Of a DNA stretch of 64,000 bases, positions 9,926 to 21,247 are shown in pieces; position 1 is the first letter of the stretch; every line of letters starts with the position of its first letter. The notes beneath the pieces were generated by a model. That model saw nothing but the letters and a program-made list of their open reading frames with translations, did not search any database and was not told the origin of the DNA. The translations under genes and the position numbers were made by a program. This stretch comes from Cricetomys ansorgei (lineage: Eukaryota; Chordata; Mammalia; Rodentia; Nesomyidae). The stretch is taken from contig JAMJFZ010003163.1 of assembly GCA_026225945.1 (NCBI GenBank), forward strand, positions 22,589,001-22,653,000, given 5' to 3'.

Positions 9926-10630
9926 GAACTCTGTAACAGAATTATTTAGAATTCAGGGCAAAGCTGTAGAGACACAAAGCCCAGGAGGCAAATTCAGATA
10001 CCAACAGGAACACTGAATAAAGGAAGTTAAATTCTTGCAGGATGTGCATGCCTTCTCTCGTCTAAAAAACACAGAAAAACCACCCTTCAACTCAACATGA
10101 AACGACAGTCTACTGTTTTTTCTTAAACTGCGATCCTCTGTCTTCTCCCTTGTGTTGAGATTGTGGCTAGAGGTATGTGCCCTCTATAATTACAAAAAAG
10201 AAAAAAAAAAAGGAGGAGGAGGCGGAGGAGCAAACAGTCAAAAAGAGCATGCGTCAGCCGCCAAAGCTGGAGAAGTGACCATGTTTGCTCAGCCGGAGCG
10301 CTGGGCTGCGGCAGCGGGTGATGGACAGTTCGGGGAACGAGATCACCGTCAGTCCATCTTGTCCATGTGCCTGCTCCTTGGCGGTAGCAGCACCTGGCTG
10401 GGTGGATATGAAGATGCCATGAGCAACAGCTGTGTGTTCACAGCTAGACATCTGGGCCAGACACTCTGGAGGCTGCGCACTGTGAGCCCAGTGCTCGGAT
10501 GACTGAGCAGATCCAAAGACAGCCCGAGCACACAGTGAGACCTTGTGTGGTTCCGCCCTGTCCAAGAGCAGAGAAAGCACATCCACAAGCCAACCCCAGC
10601 CAGTCATCAGGTGTCAGTCAAAGTTAATGA
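9926..10630. other. Unique sequence with A/G-rich patch
   Basis: An A-run followed by GGA triplets lies at about 10195-10232. The stretch 10460-10550 has a faint B1-like 3' half ('cacagtgagaccttgtgtgg'), too diverged to assign. Confidence 0.45.
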
Positions 10631-10634
10631 CTGC

Positions 10635-10705
10635 CTTGTATAAACAAGGAAACTGAGACTCAGACAAAGAAAAGAAACTTCTAGAGATCACAAATAGTTC
10701 ATTTT
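10635..10705 (-). mobile_element. MIR core fragment
   Basis: 'aaggaaactgagactcagac' is the reverse MIR core. Flanks are diverged. Confidence 0.55.
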
Positions 10706-10720
10706 AGAGACTGAACTAGA

Positions 10721-10825
10721 TGGCTGGAGATAGAGTTCACTGGGGGAGTATTTTCCTGGAGTATTGGAAGGCCGTGGGTTCAGTCCCCTGTGCTGCAAAA
10801 GAAAAAACAAATAAAAACATTTAAC
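10721..10825 (+). mobile_element. ID-type SINE
   Basis: 'ggctggagatagagttcact' and 'gccgtgggttcagtcccctg' mark the tRNA-like boxes. The tail is A-rich. Confidence 0.8.
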
Positions 10826-10944
10826 TAGAGTTAAACTTACTAGTGTACTTCATCATCTCAGGACCACAGCCACCTCCCCTTGGTTGTCAGTGGTTATCTT
10901 ATTCTCCCAGGAACTGGCCTACAGGCTCCACTAGCCTTCATCAG

Positions 10945-11205
10945 TCCCCAGTCCTCCCAAGCTCAGTTCAAATGTCAGCCTTCCTGCAGCCCTCCTTCCA
11001 CTCTCCCTGGCTCCTCCCCACGGGGTGTACTAGTCCTGCAGGGCTTTGCCTTGTGTTTCAATATCTTAGTGATTGCTTTAGTGACACTAGTTTGAGCTTC
11101 TAGAAGGCCAGGATACTGGAACTTTCATCTGGGGATCCCCAGAACACAGTGCTGTATCTCACACATAGAAGGTGGCCAAACATGAGTTCTCCTGGAACAA
11201 ATAAG
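10945..11205 (+). mobile_element. L2 LINE 3' end
   Basis: It reads 'aagctcagttcaaatgtcag', later 'tctagaaggccaggatactg' and 'tctcacacatagaaggtggc'. The order corresponds to the L2 3' terminal region. Confidence 0.7.
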
Positions 11206-11429
11206 ACATAAGCAAGGTAGTAAGAAATGGAGGATATGAATGAGGAAGCCCTCGGCCTGGGCCCTCAGCCAGTGTTCTTTACCATTGCTATCAGGCTTCA
11301 CCCACCCTCCCCCAATGTCTCACTGAATGTGAAGACCAAGCTAGTCTCAGTCTCACAGATACACCTGCCTCTCACCACCAGGTAGTTAGTAAAAGAGGGA
11401 CAAGCTGATGCAGAAGCAGGAGTCAATAA
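11206..11429. other. Unassigned unique sequence
   Basis: No repeat or gene feature is recognised. Confidence 0.4.
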
Positions 11430-11608
11430 GCAATATGCAGAACTTGGGCCTGAAATCCCAGCTACTCTGGAGGCTGAGACAGGATGATCGTAAGTTCAAG
11501 GCCAGCTTGGACAAATTAGTGAGGCCCTGTCTCAATGTAAAAAAGAGGAAAGAGGGTTGGTGTAGCATTTGCCTGGCATGCATGAGACCCTGGATTCAGT
11601 CACCAGTT

Positions 11609-11610
<2 letters not shown>
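11430..11610 (+). mobile_element. Composite B1-like + ID-like SINE (B4-type)
   Basis: A B1-like unit ('cccagctactctggaggctg', 'aaggccagcttgg', 'ggccctgtctcaa') is joined directly to an ID-like unit ('ggttggtgtagcatttgcc', 'gaccctggattcagtcacc'). Such dimers define the rodent B4/ID_B1 families. Confidence 0.8.

Positions 11611-11659
<49 letters not shown>
11610..11659. repeat. (CA)n microsatellite at the SINE tail
   Basis: About 25 CA units start at the 3' end of the composite SINE. Confidence 0.97.
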
Positions 11660-11661
<2 letters not shown>

Positions 11662-11734
11662 GAAAGGGACAATGGAGACAATAGAGCAGAGAATAGTAGA
11701 TCAGAGAAGCCAGGTGGATCCTAGCTCTCATGTT

Positions 11735-11905
11735 TCCTAGCTGAGCATGATGCTGAGCAAGTCATGTAATTCAGATACCAAGGTGTTCCTGTCTGTAAAA
11801 TGAGTTCACAATAGCATTGACATCAAGTGAGCTGGAAGGGTTATATGGGACAATGGACATAGAGCACCTGGCACATAGTAGGTGTTTGTTAAATGCTAGT
11901 TCTTC
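11735..11905 (+). mobile_element. MIR SINE, 3' half well preserved
   Basis: It reads 'gagcaagtcatgtaattcag', 'ctgtctgtaaaatgag', and ends with 'gcacctggcacatagtaggt' plus 'gtttgttaaatgc'. Confidence 0.85.
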
Positions 11906-12389
11906 CTGAGTTGCAACAAGACAGCAGCCAAGGCTGGCAGAATCCTCAGGATTGTGCAGGGTATCACAGGAGCCCTGGGCTCTGCCCTGCAACACCATCC
12001 TTTTGGGCTTTGAATTCAGACTCTTAAGTAGTAGCATCCTCAGCAGCCAAAGAGGTGACTATGCAATTTTGATTTTCTCAGAGGGGCTTTGCTTGTATAA
12101 GCCTTTGCAAACATATCCCCAAGAGTACCTGAACCCAAGCTCAGTATCGGCCCAGATCCCAGGACCAGCAGGAAGAGGGTGCTGCCCGAATGGGATCCTT
12201 TGTGTGGATGGATATTGCTCCTCCCCAGGAAAACAAACAGTTGGAGCAGAGTCTCAACCAACCATCGCGGAGACATACGTGATCATCCTACGAAGGCAGC
12301 CAGCCCTCACCATGTCAACAGTTCCAGGCTAATATGGGGTGCTCCTGTCAGCCTCCCCACAGTCCTGGCTACAAAGAACACTCACATTC
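11906..12389. other. Unassigned unique sequence
   Basis: No repeat is recognised. Open frames on both strands are under 127 codons and have no family signature. Confidence 0.5.
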
Positions 12390-12990
12390 AATTATGGCTG
12401 TTTATTAGCAGCAGTAACAGCAGTTGCTTTTCTCACCTGCGCTTAGTACATAATTAGGCAGCCCCCCCACCCCCACGTTTAATTTATGTCCAAACAGAGG
12501 CGCTGAGGAAGAAAAATGGATACTATGTTGCATGTCGCAGGACAGTATTTCAGTTGTGTTAGCGTTTGGAACAGAAGCTGCGGCAAGCTGAAGGATTAAC
12601 TGCCGGGAAATCATTATACAAATTGCAAAATGTCAAGTGCTCTGATGCAGCTTATGATTTTATCTTTTTATTTTGACAAGAAACCGTGTGTGTGGCCACC
12701 TCCATCTTAGAACAAGCGAGGGACGCCAGGAAGCCCAAATCAAGGGTCCTGACCAGCCATCTTTTCATCCTGCGCGCTTGCACGACGGAGCGTAATAGAC
12801 ATTTTCCTTTGCACGAAATAATAAGAGCAGTACTTATCGCGCAGTGCCTCCAGCCAGTGGCAAAAAGAAATTAGAAAAGTCCAATGAAGCTGAGAAGTAA
12901 TTAATCATCATACAGTGGGGCCTGTCAAATCAGAAGGGTCCTTCCAGCTGATAATGTTCCCCAACTCAATTTAGACTGATAGAAATTAGA
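12390..12990. promoter_or_regulatory. Enhancer-like AT-rich island
   Basis: SINE-free. Contains 'ttcaattatggc' (about 12388), 'acataattaggc' (about 12449), 'aaggattaactg' (about 12591), 'ttttatctttttattttgac' (about 12658), and 'gaagtaattaatcatc' (about 12894) among others. A C-run lies at about 12464. Composition and site clustering resemble conserved non-coding elements. Function is inferred. Confidence 0.4.
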
Positions 12991-13914
12991 ATTTTTTTTT
13001 TTTAACCTCTGGCAAAAACAAAAAGACCAACGTTAGCACAAATGTGGCTAACCGTTGGCTCTCTCCACAGCCTGACCCATTTACAGTGATGTCTGCATCA
13101 AGTTTCATCCAAGCCAAGATTGAAGCAACATCATCTAGTCCTCAAGGCAAAAAGGAATCATAACTATATGTTTTAAGCTCCCCCACCCCACGTATCCTTA
13201 GCTGTCTAAGAAAAATTAAAGTGTGGTTCTATTGATCAGCTTGGCTCATCTCCCCAAAGAGGTGAGGGGTAGGAAGCTTCACCAAGTTCTGTAATGAGTC
13301 TGGGCTCTTTGGAGATCAGGTAAAATAAATAAAATGGGTTTAGCAGGAGCCACTGAAGGCTTTTGGCAGGGGGAAGCGGGATAATAAGTCGCTCTCAGAT
13401 TCTTGAGTCCTGGGGGCCAGCCGGGGCAGGGAAAAATGGCGCCTTCCCGAGCAAAGACATCCCCTTGTTACTCATACTAAAACCCGCATTTCTCCCACTT
13501 CCACTGCCACCACCATCGAGTCTGGTTTTGGGATCGTATTAGGTGTCCCTTGGAGGTGAGGGCCTCACAGATGTATGGTCAGATATCTTGGACTCAAACA
13601 GCTAAGAAGAGCAGGAAGGAACCTCACTGAGTGAAGGGATGATATGCAGGAGTGGATCCATGGCTTCATGGAACGAGCTTGTCTTTCCGAAAGGACAGTT
13701 ACCTCTCAGGGCCCAGGCAGCTGACACTGAGAGGCAATTCATACGGACGTTTGTCAAATATTCCAACTTTTCATTTTAAGTCCTACGTTTAGAATTCAAT
13801 ATAAAACTTCCTAACTTGTAAATGGAGGCAACTGATAGCGTTTTTGAAAGTACGAGAATGTCGCTTTCTTCGGCTGCTATTGTGGCTTTGGGGTATAGAG
13901 AAGTGCAGGCCTTC
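12991..13914. other. Repeat-poor unique DNA; possible L2 shred
   Basis: The stretch 13345-13405 ('gccactgaaggcttttggca') weakly resembles reverse L2. No exon is supported. Confidence 0.4.
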
Positions 13915-14052
13915 AGGACATGCTGTTTATAACTGCCCGTAACTTCGGCTCCAGGCGAACTGACACTTGCCTCTGTGGATGCTCTGCATTCATGTGCACA
14001 CATGCCACACACATACACATGATTAAAAATAAAGAAAGAAAGAAAGAAAGAA
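13915..14052 (+). mobile_element. B2 SINE 3' half with (GAAA)n tail
   Basis: It reads 'aacttcggctccaggcgaac', 'cacttgcctctgtggatgc' and a CA-rich end, then 'gattaaaaataaag' and GAAA repeats at 14032-14052. The tRNA-like head is lost. Confidence 0.75.
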
Positions 14053-14444
14053 ATGTCAGAAGGTCTTTGATTTCTATAGATGGGTGTTCAGGGGAGCGGG
14101 AGGGTATGGTAGAAGCAATTCACATCACAGCAGCTCAGGAAGCAGACAGTGGCACGGGGTGAGCACAACCCCTAGTGACTTACTTCTACTAGCCAGGTCC
14201 CACCCCCTAAAGATTCCACAGCCTTCCAAAATGGAGGTGCCAGGGTGGAAACAAGAATTCAAATCATGAGCCTCTGGGGGACATCACAAACTTAATCCAT
14301 GAGATTAAAATGTCCTAACCACTCAGCCTCAGTTTCCTCATGTATAGACAACGAATAATAGTCAGCCCCAATCTTACATGCCAGCCAAAAGTAGAGTACC
14401 CACCTCGATGGCGCCGGGCCGACGTCAGTATTCAGGTGGAGGTG
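14053..14444. other. Unassigned unique sequence
   Basis: No repeat family is recognised. The end has a small CpG cluster ('gatggcgccgggccgacgtc' at about 14408). Confidence 0.45.
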
Positions 14445-14835
14445 TTATAGCTTGGATGTGAAGTGTCCCCCAGACACTCTTGAGTTAAGGGCTTAGCTGC
14501 CAGCTTTAGAAAAGTGACTGAATCGTGGGGACTGTAGGATTATCAACCACACTGATGGAGTCATAGCCGGATGGACTATTAGAAGATGGAGACTGGCTGG
14601 GGTTACATAGGACACTGGAATGAAAGGTGTGTCTTTCCTCCCAGGCCTTTCTCACAGCACCTTCTCTCCCATGATGCTCTATTGGATCACTCACTGACCC
14701 AGAGTAGAGGAGCCAAGCGACCATGGAACAGAACCTCTGAAAACTGAATCCAAATCAAACCATTTCTTTAAGTTGCTTTGCTCAGATGTCAGTCAGTCAC
14801 TGTGACCAAAAGCTGCCAGTGTACAAGACAAAACA
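14445..14835 (+). mobile_element. MaLR-type LTR (MLT/MST/ORR1-like)
   Basis: It starts 'gttatagcttggatgtgaag' with 'tgtcccccagac', has 'agccggatggactattagaa' mid-way, and 'ctctgaaaactgaatccaaa' before 'ctttaagttgctttgctcag' near the end. This is the full LTR order. Known: non-autonomous ERVL-related LTRs are common in rodents. Confidence 0.7.
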
Positions 14836-15369
14836 AAACAGCAAAACAAAAAGCAAAACAGCTGGAACCTGGATCATGGTGGGGCACAGCATAGACCATC
14901 CTCAGCCCCACCCCTGCCCCTGCCTCGGCATCTCCTCGCTTCTCCAGAAGACACCTGCTAGAGAATAGCTGTCAGTTCCCCAAGTTGGAAAAGCTGAGCA
15001 GAGAGCCCCACCTCATAAGAATTCAAACATTCACCATCTTCCTAGGGCAGGTGCGTATCTCCCAAGCCAACATGGCTGCCTCGTCAGTTGCATCGTTCTG
15101 TCTGTCACGTGAAACACAAGTAGAAACCAAGTTAGGGGCCAAACCAGCAACTCACAGGAGATAATCCTAGTGAGTGACATTTTCTCCATAGATGGTGTCT
15201 AGCAGAGGCCTCGGAGTTACCTGTTTCTCTCAGTCCCCTCATTCCCCATGCTCGAGAGAGAACCACAGCTGTGGCGCCATGACCAATGGCTCAGGGAGCC
15301 TTCCGGACCCCTTATTTCTGATCTTGGCCGCAACGCTGCCCAGTTACTCACTTCCCTTCCCAGCTTCCT
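14836..15369. other. Unassigned unique sequence
   Basis: A (CAAAA) patch lies at 14829-14860, followed by sequence without a recognisable repeat. Confidence 0.45.
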
Positions 15370-15518
15370 TTTTGCTGTTGAGACAGGGTTTCTCTATTGT
15401 AGCTCTGGCTGTCCTGGAACTCACTCTGTAGACCAGGCTGGCCTCGAACTCACAGAGATCCTCCTGTTTCTGCCTCTCGAGTGCTGGGATTAAAGGCGTG
15501 TGCCACCACTGCCAGGTT
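15370..15518 (-). mobile_element. B1 SINE, well preserved
   Basis: The reverse B1 order is complete: 'gagacagggtttctctattg', 'ctggctgtcctggaactcac', 'gaccaggctggcctcgaact' and 'gggattaaaggcgtgtgcca'. Confidence 0.96.
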
Positions 15519-15769
15519 CCCTTCCCATCTTCTAAAGAATAAAGAATCAGATGATTACACAGGACTGTGGGAAATTCTGTCTGCTAAGGGTTACTGTGCT
15601 TGTCACAGAGATACTTGTCTAAGGCCACAGAGCAGAGTCCAGGTCCTTCAGTAGTCCTTGGAAACTGCACACAAAAAACAGAAAACACAAGCAAACAAAC
15701 AAAATAACTGCCCTCACGGCTTCCTGCATGTGAATAATCACACCATAGGAATCTAGACGTGACTTTGTA
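15519..15769. other. Unassigned sequence
   Basis: Nothing recognised apart from a short (CAAA)-rich patch at about 15690. Confidence 0.4.
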
Positions 15770-15985
15770 TGCATCATGTGGCCGAGCCTGGCTCCAGGTT
15801 CTTCATCTATACACCACATGTAATCCTCATAGCGGTTCCATGTGGCGGATGCTACTGCTGTCCCATTTTACTAGTGAGAAAGCTGAGACATGGAGAGATA
15901 ATGACCTAACCTATAGTCACACCACCAGAGCACAATCCACTAGAGTTCAAATTCAGGCATACTGTGTTCTCCACCATCAACCTTA
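15770..15985 (-). mobile_element. MIR SINE, near full length
   Basis: It reads 'cacatgtaatcctcatagcg', 'ctgtcccattttactagtga', 'gaaagctgagacatggagag', and 'agagttcaaattcaggcata'. The reverse MIR order is followed throughout. Confidence 0.85.
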
Positions 15986-16147
15986 CTTCTTTTCTTCTCT
16001 TTCCTTTTTTCCCTTTTCCTTTTATCGTGACAGGGTTTCATGTAGCCCAGGGTGGCCTCAAACTTCTTATGTAACTGAGGATAGCCTTGGACTGCTGATC
16101 CTCCTGCCTTTACCTCTCAAGTGTTTCTATTACGAGCATGTCCAGTC
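15986..16147 (-). mobile_element. B1-like SINE with pyrimidine-rich tail
   Basis: A CT-rich stretch at 15986-16026 precedes 'gacagggtttcatgtagccc', 'gggtggcctcaaacttctta' and 'gatcctcctgcctttacctc'. The 3' 'gggattaaaggc' block is mutated. Confidence 0.8.
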
Positions 16148-16731
16148 TATTTTCTTGACCACACATAAAATACAGCCAATCTGTTCTATTTTTTCAATTA
16201 TCCGCAAGCAGTTGAAGGAACGGGCAAGGGGAGCAGAAGGAATGTAGAGAAAGGAAGAGGTGGCCCAGAGAGCTAGTGAGCATCTCGGAGCAGGAGGTGA
16301 AGTGCTCTCACTGTGGCTGAGATCTGCATTCTCCCGTGGCTTATTTACAGATCAGGTGTTAGGGGCTAACAAATGGGAGGATTTTCAAAAGGTCCTCAGG
16401 CTAAGCAAACGGCTGTGTACACACACAGCCCAGGTAAGATGAAAGGCTCCGGTCAGCGGCCGAGACCACTCAGACCCCTTATCTGCCGGGCTGGCCCTCC
16501 GTAGGTTTCAAAAAGCCCAAGTGGGAGATGCTGGCGGCAAGTTCAAAGTCATTTTTTTTCACCCTAACAGATAGCACAATCAAAAGTGTGTTTATCTGTT
16601 GAAATATTTAGGAGAACAAGATATCGCTTTGCCCTACCTGCACCTGGGACTTTGTGAACACTGTTACAGCGTGTTTTAAGTCTGTTTGTCGTCTTAATCC
16701 TCAATGGGCTTCTGCATGTTTCAAAGGGTGA

Positions 16732-16733
<2 letters not shown>
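16148..16733. other. Repeat-poor unique DNA
   Basis: No repeat or exon is recognised. The stretch 16540-16640 is AT-rich and enhancer-like but short. Confidence 0.4.

Positions 16734-16772
<39 letters not shown>
16734..16772. repeat. (GA)n microsatellite
   Basis: About nineteen GA units, a perfect purine tract. Confidence 0.97.
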
Positions 16773-16775
<3 letters not shown>

Positions 16776-17113
16776 AATAGAGAATTTCTTTATGATTCAA
16801 CAAGAGAGGTATATTTAGGACTCTCATCTTCATGCACCCATTTTGGAAATCAAAACAGGAAGGGGCACTGGGTCCAACTCAGCCTCAGAGTAGTCTTCCT
16901 TGCCACAACTCAAGTGCTAAGATGGGGAGCTGGACGTGTCACCTGGCTGCCCCTGCAGCCCCGAGGCCGGAGCTGCATTGCACTCCTGAAGAAGGCTAGA
17001 GGCAGGGCCTCACTCGTGGTTCCTACCGCAGGATTGGTTTGCAGAAGATGAGTTGACGGTATCTGTGGTTGCCATGAATGAAAATTCATTCCATCATCTA
17101 AAGAAAGGAGAAG
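16773..17113. other. Unassigned unique sequence
   Basis: No repeat is recognised. Plus-strand frames are open but under 93 codons. Confidence 0.4.
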
Positions 17114-17325
17114 CGAGGCTGGAGAATCCGCATGGCGGTTCAGAGGGCTTGCTGCTCTTGCAGAGAATCAGAGTTTGGTTCCCAGCACCCATGTTGGGAA
17201 GCTCACGACCACCTGTAATCCAGCTTCAGAGGGATCAGACTCCCCTTTCTGGTCTACATCTGCACCTGCACACTAATGTGCATGTATGCACATGCACATA
17301 CACACACTAAAGAAAATAATAACAT
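17114..17325 (+). mobile_element. B2 SINE, near full length
   Basis: The head 'gaggctggagaatccgcatg' is followed by 'gttcagagggcttgctgctc', 'ggttcccagcacccatgttg', 'ctgtaatccagcttcagagg' and a CA/TG-rich 3' end with an A-rich tail. Confidence 0.93.
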
Positions 17326-18184
17326 TGAAGAAGGGAGAGAACCGGGGAGCAGTCATACCTAAGTGAAAATGGAACATTTTGTTTCTTACTTTTCTCACAC
17401 ACCAACTCTGGCTGAGCCTACTCATGTTCTTAACACTCCTACTGGTGCTGTAAATGAAGGCACTGCTGTGTGCTCAATAGAGTCATGGGCTCAAAATACA
17501 GCCAAGAACGGACTTAAAATGTGAAGCTGGGCGTATGACATGTAAACCCCCGGTGGCTTCCGTCCCTTCCTCACGAGTGCCGGTCTCGATGCCATTACTG
17601 TCAAGATGACACTCAGCGCCCCTCAAAATACTGTCTGAACAGCAGGAAGAAGGACTTCGAGCTAGCCCTTTAAGGGCGGTAAGAAGTCTATGGCTCCCAG
17701 ACATGCTCTGTAGGAGACAGGTGCTCAGAACTGGCTCTATAGAGAACTCTTTGCAGGTGAGGGCACCTGCTGACCATCTTTAGAGAAGACCTTTTCCATA
17801 AAGGAGAGCCTGATCTTTGACCTTCACATTTGTTGGGTTGGCTCTAGACCCAGAATAGGTGTGAAAGCAATTGGAAAAGACAGGAAAACATATTCAAGAT
17901 GGCAGCCCTAATCGTCCTGCCAGTCTCCCCCTGCAATGAGGATGCCCGGAGTGGAGATATGAGCTAGCTGCTGCTGTCCATGTCTACCTTGGATCTTGCA
18001 GATCTCGCCTGTGCACTAGCACACTTCAGATGCGGGTCTCTTATTTATAAAACAGAGGCAGCTCCTGTTTTGACCATCAAGCCAGATTGCTGTGTGAAAT
18101 AACCATCATAATAACTCCCATTATCATGTACCAGACACTTTGATAGGCAATATTGCTTTATATCCTCTCTTTCAACTTTGTTAG
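17326..18184. other. Unique sequence; possible MIR shred
   Basis: No repeat is recognised at 17326-18090. The stretch 18100-18184 ('catgtaccagacactttgat') is weakly MIR-like. No coding exon is supported. Confidence 0.45.
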
Positions 18185-18545
18185 TAAGCAAATAAATGCA
18201 AATTGAAGTTGCTATGAGATGTCATTATGTTCCCACCAATTGGCAACAGCCATACCTAATTCTGGTGAGAGTGTAAAATTGTGCAGTTGCTTCTGGGAAA
18301 ACAGTAGGGGTTATCCAGTAAGACAGAGACATGCCCATCCCGGGAAACCAGCCACCCCTCTCCCTGAAGCACCCTAGAATGCCCCTCACACATGTGTCCC
18401 AAGAGACACACAGGGATTCTCATGAAGTGCTGCTATGAGAACACTGAACTGGAGAAAATGTGTTGATCACAAGATGGAATGTTCAGTGACTGCTCAGCAC
18501 TCCACGTGGTTAAGGAAAGCGGTTTGTAACAAAACCAAACAAAAG
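18185..18545 (+). mobile_element. Ancient L1 ORF2 3' fragment
   Basis: It reads 'aataaatgcaaattgaagtt', 'gctatgagatgtcattatg', 'ggtgagagtgtaaaattgtg', 'ttctgggaaaacagtagggg' and 'cactgaactggagaaaatg'. The L1M ORF2 C-terminal order is preserved but every frame is interrupted. Confidence 0.75.
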
Positions 18546-18574
18546 AAAACACCAAAACACCTCTGGTAGGAAAA

Positions 18575-18871
18575 TAGTCATCCCTCTGTAACCATGAGAG
18601 ACTGGTTCCAGAACCTTCTGTGGATACTCCAATCTGCAGATGCTTAAGTCTCACATAAAGTGGTCTGGCATCTGCGAAGAACCTGTGCAAATCCTTCCAT
18701 CCATCACATCACATACTTAAGACAAGTGTTGTGTCAGTGTGTAATACTGTGTTGTTTAAGTAACGGTAAGGGGGAAATGTCTACATACATTTAGTACAGG
18801 CACAATTTTCATCTGACTATTTTTCATTAAGTCCACAGATGCAAAGCCTCAGCTTCTGACGGTCAACTGTA
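18575..18871 (+). mobile_element. Tigger-type DNA transposon, MER2-like
   Basis: The left terminal inverted repeat begins after TA (18575-18576), 'gtcatccctctgtaacca'. The right end reads 'cttctgacggtcaactgta' and finishes at TA (18870-18871). Internal 'ctggttccagaacc' and 'tccaatctgcagatgcttaa' match the MER2 layout. Known: Tigger elements (Tc1/mariner, pogo group) duplicate TA on insertion. It is non-autonomous, with no transposase. Confidence 0.82.
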
Positions 18872-18971
18872 TCCATTGGTAGAATAGAGAAAAAGACTTG
18901 GGATCAGGCCACTCGGTTCAGGGCAACTTTTCTGAGTAAAGGAAGGCAGGGCTTTGTCAAAGGGGCCTCCT

Positions 18972-19095
18972 GCTGTTGCTTGTAATATTTTATTTCTTAA
19001 ACTGGGTGACGGATGAATGAGTATTTATTATATAATTTTAATACCTTTTTGGGTGTCTCAAAAAATCATGATTCATTGGTTAAAATAAATTAACT
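18972..19095 (+). mobile_element. Possible L1 3'-UTR fragment
   Basis: 'cttaaactgggtgacggatg' followed by AT-rich sequence resembles the end of old L1 elements. The family call is weak. Confidence 0.4.
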
Positions 19096-19439
19096 TTATT
19101 AAAATAAAATAAGCAATGAAATTGAATCCAAATGTGCTGGAAGTTGGGACCCGTAGAAAGGACCTTTGGTCCCCTCTGGGACCGGCCAGTGGGACAGGAA
19201 GGCCAGCTCTGGTTCCAGCCATGAGCCTCAGGAGAACTGTGACCACAGCCAGGCCTAGGAACATTCCAGGCAGAGGGAGGGTCAGAATGGCAGGACAGGA
19301 GCAGATGCGTGGTGTGAAGCCCTGGATCTCCAGAGGTCCCGTCACGAAACGGGGAAGCGATGGATTTATACACTTAATGAAAGGGCGACTCTGGAAGAGC
19401 AATAAAAATGTGGCTCAAGGAGCCAGGTACGTTTGGTGA
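19096..19439. other. GC-richer unique sequence
   Basis: Overlapping frames of 97-109 codons run on both strands across 19080-19440. This dual openness is expected from composition. No family signature. Confidence 0.4.
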
Positions 19440-20330
19440 GATTTTAAAAGGAAATGTACACTCCAGAACTCCTTCTCCGTTATAGTTCTTCTGTTAGATC
19501 AGGTAATATTTTTGAAAAACAGCATTACAAAAGGTTAAATGTAGAACAGATGTAAGTTATAAAATACAAGCTGATCAAAGCTGAGATTTTGAGACAGATA
19601 TGTTAGCAAATGATGATAAATCCGTCCCAGTAGGACTGTAAGAGGCAGACAAATGTAACTATGGAAGAGAGAAAGTCAAGGGTTGGAGCTGGGGGAGGGG
19701 CGAGAGTGAAAACAAATGTTGGTGTTAATTCCGGTGAACTCACGCAGAACATCAAGGAATCCACAGCGGCAAGGACGAACATCGCAGACACAATATATTC
19801 CACGTTCTCTTCAAAGAAGAATCGCATTCCTTGGCTGGGAATAATCCAATTACTGATTCAGATCCCCAACGCTCAGCGATCTCGCTTAGACCAGTTTCTG
19901 ACCGTGGATGTCAACCTTTCGCAGCGTCAGAGGCTGGCTTTCTGCTTTAAAGCTTTCAAAATTGGCTTTAGAATCTGGGCATCTCAACCTCTCATTAAAA
20001 AGCCAGATAATTTATAGTCACGTCATTAAGCCGCTTCCTCGGCTGCCATGATAAACCTATCATTGGGGAGAGATTTCAACAAAACATTACAACTTCTTTC
20101 TGGGAAAGCGGCAGAGAAACAAAATTAAATAAATCAGGCCCCTCTGTGTCAATAAATGAAGCCCACGAGAAGTAAACTATTTACTGAGGCTTAAGTGAAA
20201 CAGAAAACATTTAAAGATCAAGAAAAAAGGAGGTAATTGTTCAGCCTGTCAGCAGGGGACCGCTGTGATAATTTGATCTGAACTCTGCTAACAAATGACC
20301 CAGCCCGTTCTTCCAACTTTAGTATCTGTT
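19440..20330. promoter_or_regulatory. Long SINE-free enhancer-like island
   Basis: About 0.9 kb has no SINE, microsatellite or LTR. Homeodomain-type and related cores include 'gttaattccgg' (about 19724), 'ataatccaattactgattca' (about 19841), 'gataatttatag' (about 20007), 'gataaacctatcattgggga' (about 20050), 'gaggtaattgttcagcctgt' (about 20230) and 'gtgataatttgatctg' (about 20265). Composition and motif density fit a conserved enhancer. No assay or alignment is available. Confidence 0.45.
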
Positions 20331-20814
20331 TATGCTCCTACAAATTGAAACCCCACCACTCAGCTGCCCAGAATAGGGCTCGGTACAATAGCACATCGGC
20401 CGACGATTAGTTCAAGCTGGGGGTGGATTAGCTGTCCATCCCAGGCCTCCAAGCCCTCCAGAATATTTTGTCTTTCCCTGCTGGGGTAAAAGGGTGCAGA
20501 CATATGCAACCAATAAAGAAACAGGCTTCTATGGACTGGAGGTTGAGTGGAAGGAATGCAGAACAAAACTATAAAATAATAATAGACAAAGGGGCAGCGA
20601 GGACCGCGGGAACTCAATACCTCTCTGCTTACCCAGGCAGGGCTGGAGCAGCAGCGTCCCCTCAAGATTTTCAAACGGAAGGAGGCCTGTTGTGTGTGAT
20701 CTCCCAGCACAGGGCTGTGGGCCAGGCATGCCAACCATCAGGACTGACATAAGATCAAAAGCCTGATAAATGAGAGGAGAGGGAATGTTTGACCCACTAA
20801 ACCGTATTCTACAA
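20331..20814. other. Unassigned unique sequence
   Basis: No repeat is recognised. Both strands carry chance frames of 94-124 codons. Confidence 0.4.
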
Positions 20815-21190
20815 GAATCCCAGGCTTTTAAAGTAATAAGAAAGGCCATAAATTACAGTGTCTCGGGTAGATCATGATAGAGTCTGATGCACATGAATGT
20901 TATTTGGATATAATATTTTTAGAGAGCTTCATGCTCACGGGCAACAGACGGCTTAGGCTTCTAGTCCGTGTTTAGAATTCTGCAGCCTAGAGACAAAGCT
21001 CACATTTGGGGAAAAGCAACTTAATCTTCTTGGAGTTTCAGAAGCTAAAAATGATAATTTGATGAAAAATAGGCTTTAAATAAATAGGGGCAAATTCAAA
21101 ATGACATTGCCCGTCCACATACTGCCTGCTTAGATCCATAATGAGGCATATCGTCGAGGGAGGGGAACTTCATGATTGAAACAAAAGATG
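20815..21190. promoter_or_regulatory. AT-rich enhancer-like island
   Basis: SINE-free, with 'ccataaattacag', 'ggatataatatttttagag' and 'aaaatgataatttgatg'. Likely an extension of the upstream island. Function is inferred from composition only. Confidence 0.3.
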
Positions 21191-21247
21191 TATAAATGAA
21201 TGCAGAAGCCCAGGAAAGCATGGGGCTCAGGATTCTGGGGGCTTTTC

